Shown: positions 25,336-34,441, counted from the first letter of the stretch. The stretch is 64,000 bases of DNA from UBA4732 sp002404095 (GCA_036783645.1 DAIPWT010000003.1:56671-120670), one strand, 5' to 3'. Notes: a model not told the origin generated them from the letters alone. Program-made: numbers and translations.

Positions 25336-26064
25336 ATGGCCGAACCGTGCCTGCTTACGATTCACACCGACGGAGCGTCGCGCGGCAATCCTGGCCCCGC
25401 CGCCTTTGCCTATGTTATCGCGCGAGATGGCGAAGAACCGATCGAGGAAGCCGGCAAGCTAGGCCGCATGACCAATAATCAGGCCGAGTACCTCGCCTTG
25501 GTCCGCGCCCTGGAACACGCCCTAGAACTCGGCGCCCATCACCGCGTCGTCGTCCACAGCGATAGCGAACTTCTCGTTAAGCAGATGAAGGGCGAGTACC
25601 GCGTCAAGAATGCGGACCTGCGCGATCTCTACGACGAGGCGAGCGCCCTTTGCGGCCGTTTCAACGAATCGGTTGACTTTTGCCACGTTCGCCGTGAGGA
25701 CAACCGCCGTGCCGACGCCCTCGGCAACGAAGCACTCGACGGCCTCCGCGAACCGACGCCGCGCGCCTCCAACACGCCACGAGCCGACTGTACGCCACTC
25801 GCTCCGCGAGTGGCTTTGGCCGCAACCTCCAGCGACAAGAGCCGGACGCCGCCCAAGCCGCTCGCGGAGCGAGCGGCCCACTCTAAAAACCCACTCGCTG
25901 AGCGAGTGGCCAACGATCTGCGGGAAGAAGCGCTATCGCGTCTTCGCCAGGCCGCCGCCGCCTGGTCGTCCGGCGCCGCCGACCCGTCGCCGGAACAAGT
26001 CTGGGACCAACTTCTCGCTTTACTGGAACGGCACGCCCGCCCAGTTCCCCCCGTTCGCCGATGA
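25336..26064 (+). CDS. rnhA: Ribonuclease HI with palindrome-derived insertion and C-terminal extension
   Basis: Residues 1-140 form a complete RNase HI domain. The four catalytic acids are visible in HTDGASRGNPGP, NNQAEYLAL, VHSDSELLVKQ and REDNRRADALGNEAL. The enzyme cleaves RNA in RNA:DNA hybrids. The protein is 242 residues, about 90 longer than a minimal enzyme. Residues about 153-192 are encoded by palindromic repeat DNA (25794-25909) and contain PLAPRVA, PLAERAAH and PLAERVAN; a helical tail of 50 residues follows. The element keeps the frame open, so the linker has grown by repeat insertion. The start ATG at 25336 follows GGAGG. Confidence 0.9.
   Translation: MAEPCLLTIHTDGASRGNPGPAAFAYVIARDGEEPIEEAGKLGRMTNNQAEYLALVRALEHALELGAHHRVVVHSDSELLVKQMKGEYRVKNADLRDLYDEASALCGRFNESVDFCHVRREDNRRADALGNEALDGLREPTPRASNTPRADCTPLAPRVALAATSSDKSRTPPKPLAERAAHSKNPLAERVANDLREEALSRLRQAAAAWSSGAADPSPEQVWDQLLALLERHARPVPPVRR
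25794..25909. repeat. Nested palindromes (family D, GCTCCGCGAGTGG type) inside rnhA
   Basis: There are three short palindromes: 25794-25814, 25857-25877 and 25891-25909. The first and second also pair with each other as a larger hairpin, the same arrangement as at 38711-38840 and 30785-30885. Here the element lies within a coding sequence and is translated in frame. Confidence 0.92.
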
Positions 26065-26217
26065 CGCCGACGCGCCGCCTTTTAAGGCCGCCGGCAACTT
26101 GGCCTCCATTTGCGAAAAGGCTTTTGGTAGAGTCGCGCCGCTTCATCAGCCGAACGGTCGTCGCGGGTTCCGTGTGAGGGGCGCGGGACGCACGACCACG
26201 GCCCAAGGAGGTCGGTC

Positions 26218-27828
26218 GTGGCCTCGCGCTGGCGGATTCGCCACAAACTGTTGCTCGGCGTCTGCCTCGTTTGCGTCGTCATGGCCCTATTGCTGGGCGG
26301 CACGCTTCACGGGTTATGGTCGTATTGGCAGACCATGAACAGCATTCGCAGCAAGAAGGCGGAACAGAAGGTCGCCAAGGAGCTGGAAAAAGAAATACGC
26401 GACCTCAAGAGTCTTGAAAAGTCACCGGACGCGGCGGTCTTCGACGCTTTCGCGGACCTGCCAGGGAAGTCGAAGAAAGCGCGCGACCAGCTCGACGCCT
26501 ACGCGAAGCAGCTTCAGGAAACTCTCAGCCAGGGACGCGACCCGAGCAAAGGCGGACATCAGCTGGGCACTGTCGAAGCGCTTAAAAAGGATTTCGACAA
26601 TCTCGACAAGGCCGCCAAGAAGGCGTCCAGCCCGTCGCGCATGGACAACCGGGGAGAGGCGGAAATAAAGGAAGATTTGTGGAAGGAGGTACAAGAGCAA
26701 ATCAAGGCGCTCATGCGCGACGCCGGCGACCTGTCCAACAACATCGACGACGACATCAACCAGCGCATCGACGAATCGCGCAACCATTATCAGGAGACGC
26801 TGTGGATCGTCGTCCCCTCCAGCGCGGCCGGCTTGCTCATCATGATCGGTCTGATGCGCTCGTTTTACGCCTGGGTTTTCAACCCCATCCGCGATCTGGA
26901 AAAGGGTGTGAGCCGCGTGGCGCGCGGGGACTTCACGCACCGCATCGAGGTGAGCAGCGGCGACGAAATGGAAGAACTGGCGGCCGCCTTTAACGACATG
27001 ATGGAGCGGCTGCGGGGCCTCTACGACAACTTGGCCCAGCAGGTCAATGATCGCAGCCGTCAACTGGTGCGTTCGGAAAAACTGGCCAGCGTCGGTTTCC
27101 TGGCGGCCGGCGTGGCCCATGAAATTAATAATCCGTTGGCGTCGATCGCGTTTTGTAGCGAGGCGTTGGAGGCCCGCCTGGGCGGATTGGTGCAACAGCT
27201 TCAGAAGGCCGGCTACGTAGGCGATGACGCGGAGGTCTTTACTCGCTATCTGCGGATGATCCAGGAAGAGGCTTTCCGCTGCAAGAACATCACGGAGCGG
27301 CTGCTGGCGTTCAGTCGAACCGGCGAACACCGTCGCGAGCCGACGGACCTGGCCAAGGTGGTGCAATCCGTCCTGGACGTAACGCAGCATTTGCAGAGCG
27401 CCAAAGGCAAGACCATCGCTCTGGAAGGGCCGGCCGGCAATACGAAAATCACAGCGTCGGTGAACAGCGAGGAGATCAAGTCGGTGGTGCTGAACCTCGT
27501 GGTCAACGCCCTCGACAGCATGGCGGAAGGCGGCCGATTGACCATCCGCATAGCTCAGCGCATCGGCACGGCGGAATTGTACTTCACCGACACCGGCTGC
27601 GGCATGACGCAAGAAGTGCTGGACAACATCTTCGAGCCTTTCTTCACGCACAGTCGAACCGGCAAGGGCACCGGATTGGGCCTAACGATCAGTCACAGCA
27701 TCATCAGTCAGCACCACGGCGAGATCGAGGCCAGCAGCCCAGGCCCGAATCAGGGCAGCACCTTTGTGATTCGTTTGCCGCTGCAAGCGGCGGAGGAGAC
27801 CGCCCCAACGCAGGCGTTGGCGGCGTAG
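26218..27828 (+). CDS. Transmembrane HAMP sensor histidine kinase
   Basis: The 536-residue kinase starts at a GTG behind AAGGAGG. It has helix 1 at about 11-33, a helical extracytoplasmic sensor to about 195, and helix 2 at about 196-215. HAMP follows (about 215-268, NPIRDLEKGVSRVARGDF), then the H-box GVAHEINNPL with phospho-acceptor H301. The ATPase domain has N-box NLVVNALDSM, G1 TDTGCGM and G2 GKGTGLGLTIS. The closest type is the NtrB/ZraS group that pairs with sigma-54 activators, and such a regulator is encoded next. A palindrome of family A separates the pair without an obvious promoter. Confidence 0.92.
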   Translation: MASRWRIRHKLLLGVCLVCVVMALLLGGTLHGLWSYWQTMNSIRSKKAEQKVAKELEKEIRDLKSLEKSPDAAVFDAFADLPGKSKKARDQLDAYAKQLQETLSQGRDPSKGGHQLGTVEALKKDFDNLDKAAKKASSPSRMDNRGEAEIKEDLWKEVQEQIKALMRDAGDLSNNIDDDINQRIDESRNHYQETLWIVVPSSAAGLLIMIGLMRSFYAWVFNPIRDLEKGVSRVARGDFTHRIEVSSGDEMEELAAAFNDMMERLRGLYDNLAQQVNDRSRQLVRSEKLASVGFLAAGVAHEINNPLASIAFCSEALEARLGGLVQQLQKAGYVGDDAEVFTRYLRMIQEEAFRCKNITERLLAFSRTGEHRREPTDLAKVVQSVLDVTQHLQSAKGKTIALEGPAGNTKITASVNSEEIKSVVLNLVVNALDSMAEGGRLTIRIAQRIGTAELYFTDTGCGMTQEVLDNIFEPFFTHSRTGKGTGLGLTISHSIISQHHGEIEASSPGPNQGSTFVIRLPLQAAEETAPTQALAA

Positions 27829-27845
27829 GCGAGCTGGTTCGCGTA

Positions 27846-27921
27846 GGCGAGCCGGGTCGCGTAAGCGCCCGGAGATGGTTTCAGCGACTGAACTCCGGGC
27901 GCTCACGCGACCCGGCTCGCC
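27846..27921. repeat. Palindromic element, family A
   Basis: The arms are 27846-27874 and 27893-27921, 29 bp each with one mismatch and nearly identical to those at 1954-2034. The loop also shares CAGCGAC with that copy. It lies between a kinase gene and its regulator gene, 11 bases before the regulator ATG. Confidence 0.92.
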
Positions 27922-27932
27922 CGAGCGAAGAA

Positions 27933-29405
27933 ATGGTGGCCATGATAGATAGCACACTAACCCGGTCGGCAGGCAAGGATCGCCTGGAACCGCATAAGGC
28001 ATTGCGAGTCTTGTTCGTTGACGACGAGCGGCCCTTGCAGGAACTGATGCGCTCGGAATTGCCGCGCCTTGGCCACGAGGTCACAGTCTGCGCCGACGGC
28101 AAAGCCGCGCTTAAAGCTCTCGAAAAGGGCATATTCGACGCCGCCATCCTCGATCTGCGAATGCCGGGCATGAGCGGCCTCGACGTTCTGGAACACCTGA
28201 AAAAGGTGGCGCCGGACGTGGAAGCAGTGGTGATGACGGGCCACGCCAGCATGGAAACGGCCGTGCAGGCGATGCGGCTCGGCGCGTTCGACTACATCAC
28301 CAAGCCGTGCAAGCTGGCCGAGATCGAGGCCATGTTGGTCAAGATGGCGGAGCGGCGCGAGCTGAAACACAAGAATCTAGCGCTGCAGAGCCGGGTGCAG
28401 GCGGCCGAGGGGCCGAGCATCCTCGTGGGCAAGTCGGGGCCGATGACGCAGGTTCATCGTTACATCGCCATGGTGGCGCCATCCGATTCGACGGTCCTTA
28501 TTCTCGGCGAAACCGGCACCGGAAAGGAACTGGCGGCGCGGGCGTTGTGGCAGCAGAGCAAGCGCAAGGACATGCCTTTCGTGCCGGTCAATTGCGGTGC
28601 GCTGTCGGAAAACCTGGTGGAGAGCGAGCTATTCGGCCACCGCAAGGGCGCCTTCACTGGAGCGGATCGCGACCACAAGGGTCTCTTCGAGGTGGCCAAC
28701 GGCGGTACGCTGTTCCTGGACGAGCTAGGCGAGCTGAACAAGAACATTCAGGTGAAGTTGCTGCGTTTCCTAGAGTCGGGCGAGATTCGGCGAGTGGGCG
28801 ACACGGAGCCGTTCCGCGTGGACGTGCGCGTACTGTGCGCCACTAACCGCGACCTACGGCAAATGATCCTGGAAGAGACGTTCCGCGAGGATTTGTTCTT
28901 CCGCATCAACACCTTCGAGATGCGTCTGCCGCCGCTGCGCGAACGTCGCGCGGACATCCCGGAATTGGCTCGCTATCTGTTGGCTCGCGCCGCGAAACGG
29001 CCCATGGATCAGGTCGCGGACCTTCTTAGTCCGGAAGCGGTGGACCTGTTGCTGGAACACGAATGGCCGGGCAACGTCCGCGAACTGGCGAACGCGATGG
29101 AGTACGCCTACATCATCGCCGGCGCCGGCCTTATCAGCCCCGAACATCTGCCGCATACGCTCCGCAACCGCGCCCCGGCGACGCTGCCGATGAAACCGCA
29201 CGCGCCGTCATCAATAGCACCGGCCGGGACGAACGCGCCCTCGACGGCGCGGACGTTGAACGAAATCGAAATGGAGCATGTGCTGCGTGTGCTGGACAAA
29301 CACGGCGGCAGCAAGACGGCGGCCGCCGCGGAATTAGGGATTAGCCTAAAGACGATGTATAATAAGCTGAATAAATTGCAGGAAGAACGCAAGTCAGCGG
29401 GGTGA
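27933..29405 (+). CDS. Sigma-54-dependent NtrC-family response regulator
   Basis: The 490-residue protein has three domains. The receiver (about 24-140) has D30/D31, phospho-acceptor D74 and K124. The AAA+ domain has Walker A GETGTGKE (192-199) and the sigma-54 contact loop GAFTGA (239-244) intact; Walker B is in LFLDELGE. A Fis-type helix-turn-helix is at the C-terminus (KHGGSKTAAAAELGISLKTMYNKL). It should activate sigma-54 promoters after phosphorylation by the adjacent kinase. Two ATGs (27933 and 27942) are possible starts; the receiver begins after both. No sigma-54 -24/-12 site was recognised nearby. Confidence 0.93.
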   Translation: MVAMIDSTLTRSAGKDRLEPHKALRVLFVDDERPLQELMRSELPRLGHEVTVCADGKAALKALEKGIFDAAILDLRMPGMSGLDVLEHLKKVAPDVEAVVMTGHASMETAVQAMRLGAFDYITKPCKLAEIEAMLVKMAERRELKHKNLALQSRVQAAEGPSILVGKSGPMTQVHRYIAMVAPSDSTVLILGETGTGKELAARALWQQSKRKDMPFVPVNCGALSENLVESELFGHRKGAFTGADRDHKGLFEVANGGTLFLDELGELNKNIQVKLLRFLESGEIRRVGDTEPFRVDVRVLCATNRDLRQMILEETFREDLFFRINTFEMRLPPLRERRADIPELARYLLARAAKRPMDQVADLLSPEAVDLLLEHEWPGNVRELANAMEYAYIIAGAGLISPEHLPHTLRNRAPATLPMKPHAPSSIAPAGTNAPSTARTLNEIEMEHVLRVLDKHGGSKTAAAAELGISLKTMYNKLNKLQEERKSAG

Positions 29406-29416
29406 GATCAACTTCG

Positions 29417-29485
29417 ACGAGCCGCGACCGTTAGGGAGCGGTTTTAGCTGTGTGGCGCCACCGCTCCCTAACGGTCGCGGCTCGT
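29417..29485. repeat. Palindromic element, family B
   Basis: The arms are perfect, 29417-29442 and 29460-29485, 26 bp each. The arm is identical to that of 39750-39819, and the loop here resembles the reverse complement of the loop there, so the two are the same element in opposite orientations. It lies between convergent genes, 11 bases after one stop and 15 before the other. Confidence 0.93.
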
Positions 29486-29500
29486 AATACGCCTTGGTTG

Positions 29501-29725
29501 TCACCCGCCAGGCAATCGACAGCAAACCGGCCCGCACGGCGGTAGGCTGGAGTCGCAGCCCATCGGCAGCGACGCGCTTTCCGTAGGCGGCGCGGCCGGC
29601 AGGCTGAGCTGTTTCGCCACCCGCCCGCTATCGCACTTCGGACAGGTCGCCTCGTCGTCGCCGGTGAACACCAGCGCCTCAAAAGGATGTTCGCACTCTT
29701 CGCAAACGTATTCGTAAAGCGGCAT
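29501..29725 (-). CDS. FmdB-family zinc-ribbon protein
   Basis: The 74-residue protein starts MPLYEYVCEEC, the classic FmdB/CxxC_CxxC zinc-ribbon opening, with C8/C11 and C28/C31 (CPKC) as ligands. The tail is rich in Ser, Pro and Cys. FmdB proteins were named for a regulator of formamidase genes, but most are uncharacterised small metal-binding proteins. A strong AGGAGGAG site precedes the ATG. It lies 22 bases downstream of the rhomboid gene and is probably cotranscribed with it. Confidence 0.85.
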   Translation of the reverse strand: MPLYEYVCEECEHPFEALVFTGDDEATCPKCDSGRVAKQLSLPAAPPTESASLPMGCDSSLPPCGPVCCRLPGG

Positions 29726-29747
29726 CTTTTCTCCTCCTGTTTGTCTC

Positions 29748-30656
29748 TCAAGTGCGCCGGCGGCGCAGAATCTCGCTAGCGCGCCGCAGGACGTTCAGGT
29801 CGTTTTCGGTCAGATTCTCCCGGCCGACGCGCGACATTTTCTCCAACACCACGTCCATCTCGACCTTGATGCGATCTTCGTCAATCACCGGGGCGACGGC
29901 CGCGCGAATAGGTTCGGGCGCCTCTTCACGATAGACGCGCAGGTGGGGCCGGACCAGTCGCCGGCGGGTGGCGAGAAAGCTCGGCCACAACCCTTGAAAC
30001 AGCGAGATAATCCGCAACTGCTGCTTGTAGTAGACGAAGGCGAACGCCGCGCCGCCGAGGTGGACTGTAACGGCGACCATGCTTGCTTGTCGGGACAGCA
30101 GCGTGTAGGCGTCCCTGCCCACCAAAATGAGGGCGAACAGCCAGATCGGCACGGGCAGGAACATAAAGACATAGATGATGCGCCTTGGATAGTGGAAGGC
30201 GTAGAGTACGAGTACGGCGGTGACGGCCCCGGAGGCGCCGAGGCACAGGTTGCTAGGGGAGCCGAGCAGGTAAGCGGCCGTAAAAGCGACGCCGCCTAGA
30301 ACCGCTGAAACGAGGTAGAAGGCCAGGAACTCGCGCGGGCCGTACATATCTTCGACGTCGCTGCCAAACCACCACAAGAACAGCATGTTAAAGAGAAGAT
30401 GGAAGATATTGCCGGTGTCGTGCAGAAAGGCGTAGGTGAGTAGGCGCCAGATTTCACCATGAAAGACGACCCTATCGGCGTTCAGGACCAAGGCGTTGGT
30501 TACCAGGCCGCCTTCGCTGTCGCTGGTCAACAGTTGAAGGACGAAGACGACGACGTTAATGCCGATAAGCCATTTGCAGATCATGCCGCGTTCGGCGAAA
30601 GACCCCAGAAAGCTGGGGCCTTCGCGGCGGACGTAATCGCGGTCGTTGATGCCCAT
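29748..30656 (-). CDS. Rhomboid-family intramembrane serine protease
   Basis: Starting at ATG 30656 (MGINDRDYVRREG, with GAGG upstream) the protein is 302 residues. It has six or more membrane helices, the nucleophile motif LGASGAVTAV and the histidine motif VTVHLGGAAFAF, so the Ser-His dyad is intact. The FLHDTGNIFHLLFNMLFLWWFG segment is the conserved rhomboid loop-helix region. A longer open frame upstream to 30824 reads through non-coding-like sequence. The enzyme would cleave membrane proteins within the bilayer. A site-2 protease gene lies just upstream in the same orientation, so two intramembrane proteases are neighbours. Confidence 0.9.
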   Translation of the reverse strand: MGINDRDYVRREGPSFLGSFAERGMICKWLIGINVVVFVLQLLTSDSEGGLVTNALVLNADRVVFHGEIWRLLTYAFLHDTGNIFHLLFNMLFLWWFGSDVEDMYGPREFLAFYLVSAVLGGVAFTAAYLLGSPSNLCLGASGAVTAVLVLYAFHYPRRIIYVFMFLPVPIWLFALILVGRDAYTLLSRQASMVAVTVHLGGAAFAFVYYKQQLRIISLFQGLWPSFLATRRRLVRPHLRVYREEAPEPIRAAVAPVIDEDRIKVEMDVVLEKMSRVGRENLTENDLNVLRRASEILRRRRT

Positions 30657-30784
30657 GACCATCCTCGGCGCCGGCCGTCGGGGCGGCTCGTGTGGGAACT
30701 GCATTGTCGCGCAGCGGGGGCGCGTCTCTCTTATTCTTTTTACCACATCGGGCCGGTCGCGGAAAAGGCCGTCGGGCGTAAATG

Positions 30785-30885
30785 TGGCCGACTCGCTCCG
30801 CGAGTCGGTTGAAGGCAGAGCCAATCATGGTGGCCGACTCGCTCCGCGAGTCGGTTGGCCGTGCCGCTCGCGGAGCGAGCGGCCC
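30785..30885. repeat. Cluster of family D palindromes
   Basis: A 27-bp unit, itself palindromic (core CTCGCTCCGCGAG), is repeated directly at 30785-30811 and 30831-30857. An inverted relative is at about 30861-30885. The same words occur inside rnhA and at 38711-38840. The cluster ends about 13 bases from the stop of the site-2 protease gene. Confidence 0.9.
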
Positions 30886-30898
30886 ACTCTCACGCGCC

Positions 30899-31675
30899 TC
30901 AGCGCTCCCACGGGAATTCGTCGTCGCGGTACTGCTGCCGGCGGGCGCTCTCGGCCTGTAGTCCCTGGAAGCTCATGTAGCTGAAGTAGCCAAACCACAT
31001 CGCCATGTAAAAGCCGCCGAATGGCAGGAATGAAATGAGGGGATGGCCGTTGGCGTCCATCAGGCAATGCACCGCCAGCACCGCCGCCACGCACGCCGAA
31101 AGCGCGAAGGAAATATACGCGCCATTACGGGGCGTAATGCCGACGAATACCTCGCGGGCCATCTGGCCGCCGTCGAGCGGCCAGATTGGCAGCAGGTTGA
31201 GGAGGGGCCAGAAGAGATTGATCTCGATCAAGAATTTCAGCGTTTTCTTCGTCGGATCATGCCACGCCGGCGGAACCCTCGGAAGGAGGATGACGAACGT
31301 CAGGATCGTAACACCCAATACGAAGAACTGAATGAGCGGGCCGGCGAAGGAAACAAGGAACCGTTGCCATCCCCGGTTGAGGGCGTTGCTGCCGATGGCA
31401 AGGCCGCCAAAGCTATAAAGGACAATGTGGCCATGAGTGCCGAACAGCCGGCCCATGAAGACGTGGCCCATTTCGTGGATTAGGATCGAAACGAAGACGC
31501 AAACTACCCAAAGGCCCAGATACATCAGCCCGGCGCGTTGGTCTCCCCCGCCCCCAACAAAATCCCACCCCAGGAGGATGGTTAAAAGCCAGAAGAATGG
31601 ATGAACGCGGACGTGGACGCCGAACAACCAGAAGCGCAGGTCGAATCGGGTTTCAGACGGTTCGCTCAGAAACAC
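30899..31675 (-). CDS. Site-2 protease family (peptidase M50) membrane protein
   Basis: From GTG 31675 (AGAGG upstream) the protein is 258 residues. It has a zinc-binding HEMGH motif in LIHEMGHVFMGRLFG and the second-ligand motif PLDGGQMAREV, within several hydrophobic helices. M50 proteases cleave membrane-bound regulators such as anti-sigma factors. The frame stays open further upstream to 31855, but that part (MGCRGEVSSPRDAKGG ...) is translation of the palindrome at 31792-31848 and should not be annotated as protein. It is followed by the rhomboid gene about 240 bases downstream. Confidence 0.88.
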   Translation of the reverse strand: MFLSEPSETRFDLRFWLFGVHVRVHPFFWLLTILLGWDFVGGGGDQRAGLMYLGLWVVCVFVSILIHEMGHVFMGRLFGTHGHIVLYSFGGLAIGSNALNRGWQRFLVSFAGPLIQFFVLGVTILTFVILLPRVPPAWHDPTKKTLKFLIEINLFWPLLNLLPIWPLDGGQMAREVFVGITPRNGAYISFALSACVAAVLAVHCLMDANGHPLISFLPFGGFYMAMWFGYFSYMSFQGLQAESARRQQYRDDEFPWER

Positions 31676-31791
31676 GGCGTTGAGCCTCTGGGGACGCGGG
31701 CGGGATAAGGTAATTGATTGTGGGCAACGGCGGCAAATGGGGCAAGAGGAATAATGCGGCGGCGTCCTTCCCGATTTGGGAGACGGGGGCG

Positions 31792-31848
31792 GTAGGGGCG
31801 GGGTTTCCCCGCCCTTCGCGTCACGGGGCGAGGAGACCTCGCCCCTAC
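31792..31848. repeat. Palindromic element with two internal hairpins
   Basis: The outer arms are 31792-31800 and 31840-31848 (GTAGGGGCG and its complement). Two internal stems are built from GGGGCGGGG/CCCCGCCC and GGGCGAGG/CCTCGCCC, giving a cloverleaf-like shape. It lies between the site-2 protease 5' end and the FHA-kinase 3' end. Confidence 0.85.
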
Positions 31849-31867
31849 AACCCATTATTGTATGGGG

Positions 31868-33604
31868 TTACGAGGTCATCGAATTAGCGCCTTCCTGCAA
31901 GGCCACGGCGCGAAGCGGCAGCCGTAACGCGAATGTACTGCCCACTCCTACCTCGCTCCGCAGCACGATGTCGCCGCCGTGTTCGCGAAGGATCTTACGG
32001 CTGACCGCCAGGCCGAGGCCGGTGCCGCGCGAACCCTTCGTACTCACGAACGGCCGGAATATCTCCGCTTGTTTCTCCGGCGCTACTCCGGGGCCGTTGT
32101 CCGTCACTTCCACGCGCACCCACTCGCCGTCCGGTTCGCGCGAGGTAAGAACCGACACCCGCGCGTTCTCCGTCCCCTCCAACGCTTCTAGCGCGTTGCC
32201 GACGATGTTGAGCAGCGCCCGATGTACGCCCTCCGGATCGGCCGGGCACTTCGGCACGTCGGCGCCAAGCGCGATCGCCAGCGTGACGCCAAGTTCCGCG
32301 GCGCGCGGGCCGAGCAGTTCCACCACGTCGCTCGCCACGGCGCCCAAGTCAGTCTCTTCCAAGGACGGCTCGCGCTCTTTGGAGTAGCTGAGCATGTCCA
32401 TGACCAGTTCGTAGATTTTGCCCTGATTCTTCTCCACGATGGCCCAGCCTCGACGCAACGCTTTTTGGTCGCCGTCGTCGATGCCAATCTTGAGTACCTT
32501 GCCGCCTATTTGCAATCCCTGAAGGATGTTTTTGATGTGATGCGACAGGCCGGCGATGGTCTGACCGACGGCCGCCAGGCGCTCGGCCTGCACCAACGCC
32601 TGGTGGTAGCGCGTTTCCTCGACGGCCAACGCCGCCTGGTGGGCGATGGCCGCCGCTAGAGCGAGATGATCGGCGGTGAATTTGCCGGTGGGGTTGCCGC
32701 CCGCGATCACCTCGCGCGCCGACGTGCGCGTGTCGAGATAGAGGACGCCCAGCGTCTCATGTCGGCCCTTCATCGGTACGCAGATCACCTCGCGGACGCC
32801 GAAGCGCACCATGCTCTGTACCGCCTGGAAGCGCTCGTCGCGCGTGGCGTCGGAGATGAGGACGCCCTCCTTTTCGCGCAGCACGTGGTCCATGACGGTG
32901 CGGCTGACGGGGATTTTCTCCTGACGGTTGGCGCCGTCGCGCCAGCGCACTGCGCGCGGTTCCAACTCGGCGCTGCTGATCAGGTCGGCGCCGGCCGTGG
33001 CGTCCTGCGGATGCGAGGCGCGGAGCATGATGCAGCCGCGCTCGGCGTCGAGCGATTTGAAGATCAGCTCCATGATGCGTTCGAGCAACTCATTCGGATC
33101 GAGAATGTGGCTGATCGCCTGGGTGGTTTCGTACATGACGCCAAGGTTGGCCAAGGCGGCTTTAAGCCATTTGCCCTCTACTTTCTCCGGCCGGGCCAGG
33201 ATGCGGCTGCCCTCGGCCTCGCCGATGGTGCGGACGACGGCGGAGGACAATTCGAGATCGTGGCGGGCGATGAGATTGATCTGGTCGGCAAGGGCGGCCG
33301 GCGCGGGCGCATCGGTACGGCCGGCGCTGAAGACGAGGATGGTCTGGCCGATGCGGACCTGATCGCCGGGCTGAAGAAGAACGTCTTTGGCGCCTTGTCC
33401 GTTGACGAAAGTGCCGTTGGCGCTGCCCACGTCCAGGAGGCGATAGCCTTCGGGCGTGCGCACGAACTCAGCGTGACGGCGCGACGCTTCGGTGTCGTGA
33501 AGGCGGACTTTATTGGCGGAGTCGCGGCCGGCGGTGAGGCGGTCGCCGGTCAACTCGAACTGTTTGCCTTCGTCGGCGCCTTTGATAACGATCAAGCGAG
33601 GCAC
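31868..33604 (-). CDS. FHA-GAF sensor histidine kinase
   Basis: The 578-residue soluble kinase starts with an FHA domain (about 1-95) in which GR at 26-27, SRRH at 41-44 and NG near 63-69 form the phosphothreonine-binding loops. A GAF domain (about 145-330) is followed by the H-box LSHHIKNILQGL and an ATPase domain with NIVGNALEAL, TDNGPGV and GSRGTGLGLAVS. The FHA input suggests that it reads the output of Ser/Thr kinases, which are abundant in planctomycetes, and so links the two phosphorylation worlds. No response regulator lies directly beside it. The start ATG follows GAGGAG. Confidence 0.92.
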   Translation of the reverse strand: MPRLIVIKGADEGKQFELTGDRLTAGRDSANKVRLHDTEASRRHAEFVRTPEGYRLLDVGSANGTFVNGQGAKDVLLQPGDQVRIGQTILVFSAGRTDAPAPAALADQINLIARHDLELSSAVVRTIGEAEGSRILARPEKVEGKWLKAALANLGVMYETTQAISHILDPNELLERIMELIFKSLDAERGCIMLRASHPQDATAGADLISSAELEPRAVRWRDGANRQEKIPVSRTVMDHVLREKEGVLISDATRDERFQAVQSMVRFGVREVICVPMKGRHETLGVLYLDTRTSAREVIAGGNPTGKFTADHLALAAAIAHQAALAVEETRYHQALVQAERLAAVGQTIAGLSHHIKNILQGLQIGGKVLKIGIDDGDQKALRRGWAIVEKNQGKIYELVMDMLSYSKEREPSLEETDLGAVASDVVELLGPRAAELGVTLAIALGADVPKCPADPEGVHRALLNIVGNALEALEGTENARVSVLTSREPDGEWVRVEVTDNGPGVAPEKQAEIFRPFVSTKGSRGTGLGLAVSRKILREHGGDIVLRSEVGVGSTFALRLPLRAVALQEGANSMTS

Positions 33605-33670
33605 GGCTTCTCCTCGTTTTCATTCGATTGCCGGGCTGGCTTCGGGTCGGCACTATTTGAACGACAACTT

Positions 33671-34441
33671 TTACGGCAGCCATTGGGCTGGCAGGTAAGG
33701 CCGTAAGAACGTGAAGCCGGCAACGGCGGCGCCCAACGCCAGGACCAGGAGAAAGACCAGGACCGCCAGCCACGAGCCACTTGCGGTCGATGCCTCATTA
33801 GCCGTCCTTACGGGCGCGGGTTCATTGGCCAGCGGCAAAGGTGCGGGCATGGGATTGCGGGATCGAACAGGTTCGCGTCTTGGCGGGACGGGGGAACTCG
33901 GCCGAGTCGGAAAGGCTCCTGGAAGGGGAAGCGTTTGCGGCCGCGAATCGAGGTGAAGCGGCGCCAGGTCATACGAGGAACCCAACGCGCCAGGGGGGGC
34001 CGTGGGCGCCAGATCGTGTTGTGCCTCTTTCGAGTCAAGGAACAAGTCGCCGGAGGCGGCTGGGGCCGACGAAGCCGCGAAACCGGCAAGCGTAGTAGGG
34101 GCTGCAATGGAACCGGTAGGCCGCTTATCCTCTTTCTGGAGCCTGCCCAGCAAATCTTCGGCTACATTCGCGGGATAGTTCACGCGCAAGTCTTTGACGT
34201 AGGTCAGCACGTCCGGCGCCTTGAGCGCCTGCGCGAAAGAGGCGTAGGGCTTCAGCATGTGATGCGGGTTCACCTTGAGAAGCCGCAATCGCAGCTGTTC
34301 GGCCTCATCGGGCCGATTGGCCAACAAGGCGGCGTCGGCGGCCAGCACCAGGAAGCGATCGCGCATCGGCGGCTGGCGCTGCCGCTCGTACCAATCGGCC
34401 AGTTCCTTGTAGACGCGCAGGAGGTTTTCTCGCGAGTCCAT
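33671..34441 (-). CDS. Conserved planctomycete helical protein with C-terminal membrane anchor
   Basis: This is a 256-residue protein from ATG 34441; ATG 34447 is an alternative, and GAGGG lies just upstream. Residues 1-100 are TPR-like helices with the notable motif ELADWYERQRQPPMRDRFLVLAADAALL and LKVNPHHMLKPYASF. A long Pro/Ala-rich linker follows, then a single membrane helix near 228-250 and a short tail, so it is probably tail-anchored with helices in the cytoplasm. The family recurs in Gemmataceae but I know no function. It is upstream of the FHA kinase in the same direction, 66 bases away. Confidence 0.7.
   Translation of the reverse strand: MDSRENLLRVYKELADWYERQRQPPMRDRFLVLAADAALLANRPDEAEQLRLRLLKVNPHHMLKPYASFAQALKAPDVLTYVKDLRVNYPANVAEDLLGRLQKEDKRPTGSIAAPTTLAGFAASSAPAASGDLFLDSKEAQHDLAPTAPPGALGSSYDLAPLHLDSRPQTLPLPGAFPTRPSSPVPPRREPVRSRNPMPAPLPLANEPAPVRTANEASTASGSWLAVLVFLLVLALGAAVAGFTFLRPYLPAQWLP

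Noticed and set aside
30657..30824. N-terminal extension of the rhomboid protein
   Set aside because: The upstream sequence is not conserved-looking, while MGINDRDYVRREG is a typical start with GAGG upstream.
31676..31855. N-terminal extension of the site-2 protease
   Set aside because: The residues are translated palindrome (MGCRGEVSSPRDAKGG) and spacer; a GTG with upstream AGAGG at 31675 begins right before conserved sequence.
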